The notes beneath the pieces are model-generated. The model was not told where the DNA came from and made no database searches. It worked only from the letters and a program-made list of their open reading frames with translations. DNA of 64,000 bases, from contig CAJINV010000005.1 in the NCBI GenBank assembly GCA_905178155.1, positions 6,495,507 to 6,559,506 on the forward strand, given 5' to 3'. Shown piece by piece: positions 58,901 to 64,000 of this stretch. The position numbers and the translations under genes were made by a program. Each line of letters starts with the position of its first letter. The first letter of the stretch is position 1. The stretch comes from Amoebophrya sp. A120 (lineage: Eukaryota > Sar > Dinophyceae > Syndiniales > Amoebophryaceae).

Positions 58901-60783
58901 TTCCGGCCCGCGGCCAAGGTGGGGGCAAGAAAGCGCCACCGACCTCACTACCTCCGCCACGGCGGCTATATTTGGTTATGTTCTGAGAAACCAGGGCTAG
59001 CACAAGCAGAACTAGCACTAGGGGAAAAGCTACAACAGAGCAAGACCGCCCACGGAGAACTCTACCGCGTCGACGATGTGTATGGAAGTACCAGGTTTTT
59101 GGAAAGTGACAGAAAGAAAGTTGGTGCAATCAGTCATGGATAAAATTATCGACTGCACCAGTTTGAGTTTCACACACCATTTCTGAGGGTTGCGTGACAA
59201 CTTGTGTCCATGGATTTATCAGACTCAACTTGTCATTCTGTAGTTCATCGCAATAAACGTAAACCTAGGTCAGCTCCTATTATGGAAACCCAATCCCCGC
59301 GAGGCCGCTAAGCAGGCCTACAACCGGCCTCACTTGACACCCATGACAAGACAGGCACGACTTTGTGGCCGGGATTTCATGCATGATACAAGTTTTGCTG
59401 CAAAACTTTTGCAGCCCTTTCGTTTATTCCCAACCTGAAGCTACTTCCATAATATCATGCTGGCGGAGCTCGACGAGCTTGAGGGCATTGCGCGTATCCC
59501 GCGTGAAAACGTACCCGTAATTGCAATTGCAATTTGTCATGCGTAGTTGTTTTCGGTACCATAGTGCTACTCTGTTTATGTTCAATGCATGACTCTCGAA
59601 AAGATTCACTTCTGGATCTGTCGTTCAGAAATCCTCTCTGGACCACTCTGGGGTATAGCAAGTAAGCATGTATTTCTAGGTACGTTTTCTTCAAGTGATA
59701 ACGCGGGACCGGTACACAAGGTCGGTGGTGAGAGTCGAAGCGCAGACTTGCGACGTTTCCGAGGAAGCAAAAGCAATGCAACAGGAAATAAATCCTGTAT
59801 CAGCAACGCCTGGACGAGGTCCAGGACGAGCGGGGGAGCAAGAAACTGCGTATTATTTCGATGCGTTCGTGTACCATCTGAGGGCCGAGAAGGTGCCGAC
59901 CGAGATTCTAGAGGGTGCCTCATCTATGCCGTCGTCGATTCGCTTCATCGAAAATTATGCTTTAGTATGGGACGACCAGACAGTGACAGTAGTGCTGCAC
60001 AGTTCGCCCCTGGTTGTTCCCCTCCTTTGAAGGACAAGTATCGCGTCATCAGTCGCAACAGAAACAATGGCGCATAAAATCACGGAGTTTCTATTGCAAA
60101 GGATGAATTGTAAGAGCTCACGCGCGGACCCGGACGAGAGCTTGTCATGCAGATCTGGCGTGGTATCGGTATGCGCCAGGCCCGGAAGAAGAGCTTGTCT
60201 TGCAGGGCGCCGCCAAAATATAGGAAGGAGGAAAGCATCCGGAATAATTGCAGGCTTGCATGACAAATTACGAATGGGACGCCCTGCCCTTAGCCTTCCA
60301 ACATGACAAATTACGAATGCGGGGGAAAGAAGTACACGTAAGGATTTGCAGCAGGACTGCAGCACTTCCATACCTCGAAAAGCACCGGCAAAACTACGTG
60401 GTGAAAGTATTGTGAGCAAAAATTCCCCCTCCCATATCGAAGAGGCGTGCTTTTCAAAATTTGTGATGCTGATTTGTGGCCACAAATCGAGTCTGTCTTG
60501 CAAGAGAGCAAAGCCAGAGCTGCCGCCGCATTTCGCAGGCGATTTGTAATGCTGCTGCGCCAATAGGGCAGACGTCTGCCATGCTAAGTGACTACCTCAA
60601 GCCACCCCTTTCCGGGCTTTGTATCTGCCTGCAGTGCTCTACTGCAAGACAAAGCTGATTTGTGTACGCAAATACAGCGCCACAGACTTCCCTTTCGATA
60701 TGGGGAGGGGGGATTTTTCATTTTGATAGAAAGAAGAGCGCGACATGTCCAGGTACCAACCAGACTGGGGTGGCTACGTCTAG
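55926..60783 (+). CDS. Gamma-glutamyl(amine)cyclotransferase-like protein (GGACT/AIG2 fold), intron-rich
   Basis: Secure exons: 55926-56007, 56265-56300, 56568 to about 56636, 58109 to about 58246, about 59000-59080, 59457-59494, 59706 to about 59930, and a last exon piece 60734-60783. They rebuild the family signatures: the glycine-rich substrate loop VFVYGTLKKDFFNYNRF at the N-terminus, the central GELYRVDD, and LAELDELEGIARDRYTRSVV, whose second Glu of ELEG aligns with the catalytic Glu of GGACT. A beta-strand YYFDAFVYHL follows. Such enzymes release 5-oxoproline from gamma-glutamyl amines. Introners lie at 56008, 56301, 57887, 59081, 59495 and 60408. The introns around 56637-57845, 58247-59000 and 59930-60370 are not resolved and hold GC-rich inserted DNA. 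The C-terminus is read as MSRYQPDWGGYV and a TAG at 60781; another frame there is possible. The family call is firm; several splice sites are not. Confidence 0.78.
56008..56259. mobile_element. Introner, family A
   Basis: Exact CGGGA duplication (56003-56007, 56260-56264); the join TAC GGG ACT TTG rebuilds the YGTLK signature. Confidence 0.93.
56301..56562. mobile_element. Introner, family A
   Basis: Exact CTTTA duplication (56296-56300, 56563-56567); the join CGC TTT ATG AAA. The exon to its left is only 36 bp by the five-base rule. Confidence 0.93.
56654..56718 (+). repeat. Left copy of a flanking direct repeat
   Basis: 65 bp starting GGGTTGCTATTTGATG; matches 57586-57647 except for a 3-bp indel and one base. 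The pair brackets a GC-rich block. Confidence 0.93.
56719..57585. other. GC-rich block bracketed by direct repeats, within an unresolved intron
   Basis: About 870 bp starting with a short tandem repeat of GGGCCCTGGGCAAGGCTGCT. Open frames on both strands reflect base composition. No protein family recognised. Confidence 0.6.
57586..57647 (+). repeat. Right copy of the flanking direct repeat
   Basis: 62 bp ending GCGGGCAACAT. Contains ACTAAAAACGTTTGTCCCC, reminiscent of a family C introner arm. Confidence 0.93.
57887..58103. mobile_element. Introner, family F
   Basis: Arms TATGGGAGTGCACAA and TTGTGCACTCTCATA, related to the copy at 41034. Exact TGCTC duplication (57882-57886, 58104-58108). 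Confidence 0.9.
58290..58985. other. GC-rich insert within an unresolved intron
   Basis: Contains runs such as GGGGCGCCC and GCGGCCGC in both orientations and many short inverted repeats. It separates the ...YLVLAPEQ... exon from the GELYRVDD exon. Confidence 0.5.
59081..59451. mobile_element. Introner, family J (single copy)
   Basis: TIR TATGGAAGTACCAGGTTTTT and, at the right, AACCTGAAGCTACTTCCATA. Flanks ATGTG and ATATC (3 of 5). The five-base rule gives GAT GTG ATG CTG, restoring YRVDD-x-MLAELDELEG. Confidence 0.8.
59495..59700. mobile_element. Introner, family C (206 bp)
   Basis: Arms carry AAAACGTACC and GGTACGTTTT. Flanks GCGCG and ACGCG (4 of 5); the join ATT GCG CGG GAC sits next to the catalytic Glu motif. 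Confidence 0.9.
60408..60728. mobile_element. Introner, family D
   Basis: Left cap TATTGTGAGC is mutated, right cap TTTTGATA. Exact GAAAG duplication (60403-60407, 60729-60733). The join AAA GAA GAG leads to the proposed stop. Confidence 0.9.
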
Positions 60784-61087
60784 TTGGTGATTTAAAGTGC
60801 TTGTGAAACAAGGTAGAATCTTCGAAGAAGAAGGTTTAGAAGTTGTGCTACATCTTCTGCTCTGTCGAAGGGGGTTTCCAATTCCATTGCGCGCTTGTCA
60901 GGCACGACGAGCACTGACAAATGATTGACAACATTGGAGAAAAACTACAACGAAAATCTGAGAGGGATTTTTTCCATTTAGCTACTAGGACCACTTGTTG
61001 TTCTGTCGCCAAGTGTGTTTTCCAAGAAGCTCTGCAATAATGAAGGAGTCGCTATTTACTCGTAGTGGTTTTGATGTGTAGATACCT

Positions 61088-61356
61088 CCCGCCCTTGCAG
61101 GGAAGGGGGGCTACCAGCAGGTAGTCAATTGTTCGGCTGCGAACTACATCATAGCGCAGACTTTGCTAACGAACAACCCGCCCTTGCAGGGAAGGGAAGC
61201 TATCGGATGCTAGTTAAGTATTTAGAACAAAAAGCCTCGCCCTTGTAGGGAGGGGCGCTTAGCACGAGCTCGCAGCTGGTGCAAAAGTCTCTTCGCATAG
61301 CCGACCACGTAGCGGAAGACATTGAGCGAGACGCAACCTGCTTCCCGCAGGGAAGC
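61088..61356. repeat. Dispersed hairpin-forming motif, 3-4 copies
   Basis: CCCGCCCTTGCAGGGAAGG at 61088 and 61177, a variant CCTCGCCCTTGTAGGGAGGG at 61235, and a perfect hairpin GCTTCCCGCAGGGAAGC at 61340-61356. The first two are followed by CTA...TAG half-palindromes. Confidence 0.75.
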
Positions 61357-63011
61357 TAGACACACCGGCCCCGGCTTCCTGGGTGCGGGTCTCAACGCAG
61401 TTAGGTTGGCCAGCAGCTAGCTAGCTACCGCGCGCGCCCCTCAGCGCTCGCAAGCACCAGGCGCAACGGCGCAACCCTGAGGCGCGGGTGGCGCGTCAGA
61501 GCACGCGGCCACTGCAGCAATAGGGACGCACGCCAAGCGCAGGCGCTGACAGCACGAAGGGCCGCGACTGCCGAGAACCAACAAGAGGAAGCCGGGAGCT
61601 GCCCCAGTTCTTCGCCCGCTTGGCTGGACTGCTGTGTGTGGTGGCACCGTCCGGCTTAGCCGAGGGACCCGCAATCTTTAGTAGCTTGTCTTCTCTCTGT
61701 CTTCCGCATCGCGCGGGCCTTGTGAGGAATGCAAGCCCAGACGGGAGAGCATTGCGGCGCCCCTCCTCTTCTGTCTAAGAAGCTAGGCAGGCGAGGAGGG
61801 CGCAAAGCATCCGCGGAAGCGCAGGATGCCCCCCGGCCGCATCACCTACAGGCTAGTAGCTCGTGCCCGATGTGTGCCGGCACTTCGCGGCAAAATCGAG
61901 CAACACGGCGCCAGCAGCGAGAATCGCCTTGATGTGGCCGTCAGGAACAAGGAATAGAGATTGCCGGAGCGTTTAAGTACGCCCGCCCCCCTAGGGGTCG
62001 CATAGGCTCCTCCCGGCTCCAATGTTCACCTCTTGTGCTGTTCGCCGGGCCTAGCCAGATCCATCACGAACACAGAGGGTAGCTTCACACCCTTGCTCGT
62101 CCGTACATATCGTTTGGGTGGATCGCTTTCCCGGTGACACGATCAAAAATCGAGCGGCACGTACCCCAGACACAGGGCAAAGTGCGTCGTGTATGTATGT
62201 ATGTGTAGATACCTACGACCGATCTACTATCTCCTGTGTAGATTACCGAGAACAAGCCTATCTCCTGTTTAGCCTCGTAGAAAAAAGTCTGAACTCTTTT
62301 TCTTCACAGCCCTACGGTTATCGTTCGTCGAGCTGGAAGTCGTTTCATCTTCGTCCTTTCTGTTCCGTCTCGTTCAAACAACATGTCGTCACGTGCGAAA
62401 AATCATAATTGCTTGCGAACATCAACATCGTCGTTCTTTTCTTCTAGTAGGCTGATGTACTACAACTCGTGTTGCTCGTACAATGAGAACAAGTAGAGCC
62501 GAAATTTCGTCCTGCAGCTCGTTGTTCTGTTGCAGCTGCATTTGAAATTCTGAATCTCTGAACAAACCAGGTCGTTGTTGTAGTTGTTCCCAGCTTCAAC
62601 GCGTTGACCCTTGTTTTTTTGTTATTTCTCCTCTTGTCGAGACTCTTCCTAGAACTAGAAGCTTTTCTTTTTGACGCGGCCTTTTATTGCAAGAAGTCTT
62701 TGACAGTCTGTAGTTTTTTTGATTTCAGAACTTTGACCTCCAAAATTATGACGCGCTTCGCACTACGGGATACCAAGTATATTCTCCTCGCCGGCGCGCC
62801 GGCGTTGCATGCGGGCAGTATGAAAATAAAAAGTGCCTTTAAATTGTTGTGCCCCAGAACCGTGGCGAATTTTTTTGTGATGCGCAAAGGTACGTTCTAT
62901 ATCGGGTACTTATCAGCTTCGACGGCCCATACGTTGAACACCGAAAATTTAAATTTGTATAAACATTGCCTATGAAGATGCTGAAGTTACAATAAGACTG
63001 GTTGATATAAT

Positions 63012-63056
63012 TCTGGAGCAAAATGTGTCGCGTTGTGGACCTGAACATGCACTGCA
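63012..63056 (+). repeat. 45-bp direct repeat, copy 1
   Basis: Begins TCTGGAGCAAAATGTGTCGC and is identical to 63697-63741. Confidence 0.95.
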
Positions 63057-63696
63057 GAGGGCTCTAACTCTACAGGCTTGCGTGGAGTTACCACCGGGGA
63101 CAGGATGGCTAGGAAAGCAGGGCGCCCTAGGTAGGGACGGGGCCCCAGGCTCCTTGTGTCAGGACACACAGTCCGACAGTCGGCGGCTTGATCGGTTTGC
63201 TCGGTCTCGGACGCTAATACTACTACGCGCTCACGGGCGCCACCGAGGGATGTGCGTTTTTTCCATTGCGATAGTCGACTTGGGTGTCGAGTTTTGTCAC
63301 TAGGAGGAGTGCGTTTTCGGACGAGGCAGCTGTGACGCTGATGCAGGGGAGCACGCACGGGGGCGAGTTTTTATTTATTTGGCTATGGCAATAATGAGTT
63401 ACACCTTTTGGACGAATCTAGATGAGGGCGCCGGACGAGCAACCTGTTTTTGCCGGATTGCCTTGAGGGGAAAAGGGCGGTCAGACACGCTGGGGGGCAT
63501 AGGTTTCTTGTTCGTCTAGGGGGTACAGAGGTACCTCCTGGCCTCGCCGCTGTTCTGGGGGGTCTTGCCCTGGGGGCCAGGTGGTGGTGGAGTGGGCCGT
63601 TCCCCGCTACGGAAGCTGGGCCAGCCCCAATAGGCGCGGTCCAATGGGCCGCTTGGGTGTGTGCTCTGGATAATTCTCGGAAGGAACGCAACGAAA

Positions 63697-63741
63697 TCTG
63701 GAGCAAAATGTGTCGCGTTGTGGACCTGAACATGCACTGCA
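63697..63741 (+). repeat. 45-bp direct repeat, copy 2
   Basis: Exact copy of 63012-63056, 685 bp away; the intervening DNA is GC-rich from about 63430. Confidence 0.95.
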
Positions 63742-63851
63742 ATCTGAAAAATCTGGCATCTGAAATCTGAAAAAAGATACTGGCATTTTCGGCAAGGGCC
63801 GATGGTGTGATGGGTTTTGTAGCGAAAAATGCGTCACGTGCAGGCAGCTCC

Positions 63852-64000
63852 AGCCGCTTGGAAATTGAAAAAAAATGTTGAAAAAATGCGTTTTTTCGCA
63901 GCATGCAAGCGGCCGACAAAATTTACCGATTTTCTGCAGTCCCCGGAAGCCGCTTGGAAATTGAAAATGACAATTTTTGCTGAAAAAGCAAAAGCCGCTT
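63852..64000 (+). repeat. AGCCGCTTGGAAATTGAAAA repeat at window edge
   Basis: 20-bp word at 63852 and 63948, with the first eight bases again at 63993-64000, probably a repeat array continuing beyond the window. Confidence 0.8.

Larger units (their letters stand above)
60784..64000. other. Gene-poor right end with assorted repeats
   Basis: 61080-61360 has repeated small hairpin motifs, 61380-62060 is GC-rich, 62100-62990 is mixed, and 63012-64000 has direct repeats. No reading frame with recognisable domain or introner support. Confidence 0.55.

Noticed and set aside
59706-60733. Alternative C-terminal frame for the cyclotransferase ending ...LVGDLKCL near 60806.
   Set aside because: It needs a junction near 59930/60375 with no matching duplication, and its tail looks less protein-like than the one ending DWGGYV; not excluded.
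62604-62975. 123-codon frame with a hydrophobic start as a small membrane protein.
   Set aside because: The sequence becomes featureless after the first 30 residues and the region is repeat-bearing and AT-rich; not convincing.
1-64000. Dinoflagellate spliced-leader relics, tRNA or rRNA genes.
   Set aside because: I looked for the spliced-leader core TTGGCTCAAG and for cloverleaf-like segments by eye and found none; a covariance search would be needed to be sure.

Overview
This is a nuclear DNA window from a protist, not a prokaryote. Eight protein genes are split into many short exons and encode very long, low-complexity (Q/N/S/G/P-rich) proteins. The dominant feature is a set of 51 intron-sized inverted-repeat elements (about 145-480 bp, one enlarged to 908 bp) lying inside the genes. 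They have the hallmarks of introners (introner elements, i.e. mobile introns). Each begins near TATC/TATG and ends near GATA/CATA, has terminal inverted repeats (TIRs), and is flanked by a 5-bp target-site duplication (36 of 51 exact, the others 3-4 of 5 bases). Removing the element plus one 5-bp copy restores the reading frame wherever both flanking frames are known. Together with TTTAGGG-type telomere-like sequence and strand-biased gene clusters, this suggests a dinoflagellate-lineage organism. A parasitic syndinian such as Amoebophrya, for which invasive intronic elements have been reported, is the best guess. The assignment is inference.

Layout. Minus-strand cluster: a giant low-complexity gene running off the left end (1-7415), a small two-exon gene (8377-9924) whose intron holds palindromes and telomere-like sequence, and a single-pass membrane protein gene (13498-16794). 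A roughly 4-kb strand-switch region follows (16795-20789) with a tandem-repeat block. Plus-strand cluster: an RRM protein (20790-23915), a Rex-type DEDDh 3'-5' exonuclease with huge low-complexity flanks (25358-36924), a large EF-hand-like protein (38630-48357), a TB2/DP1/HVA22 (REEP)-like membrane protein whose 14 introns are all introners (49433-55091), and a gamma-glutamyl(amine)cyclotransferase-like gene (55926-60783). The last 3.2 kb has repeats and no convincing gene.

The introners fall into at least ten TIR families (called A-J here; A has 22 copies, B 10, C 7, D 5, F 2, the rest single). They share end sequence, duplication length and internal CATGACA/CATCACA modules. None encodes a protein. 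None was recognised in the roughly 19 kb of intergenic DNA. Most insertion junctions cannot be read as GT-AG, which points to non-canonical splicing. Two introners have themselves been hit by further insertions, and several GC-rich blocks look like separate younger insertions. The genes show no obvious shared pathway; two (RRM, Rex exonuclease) are RNA-related.
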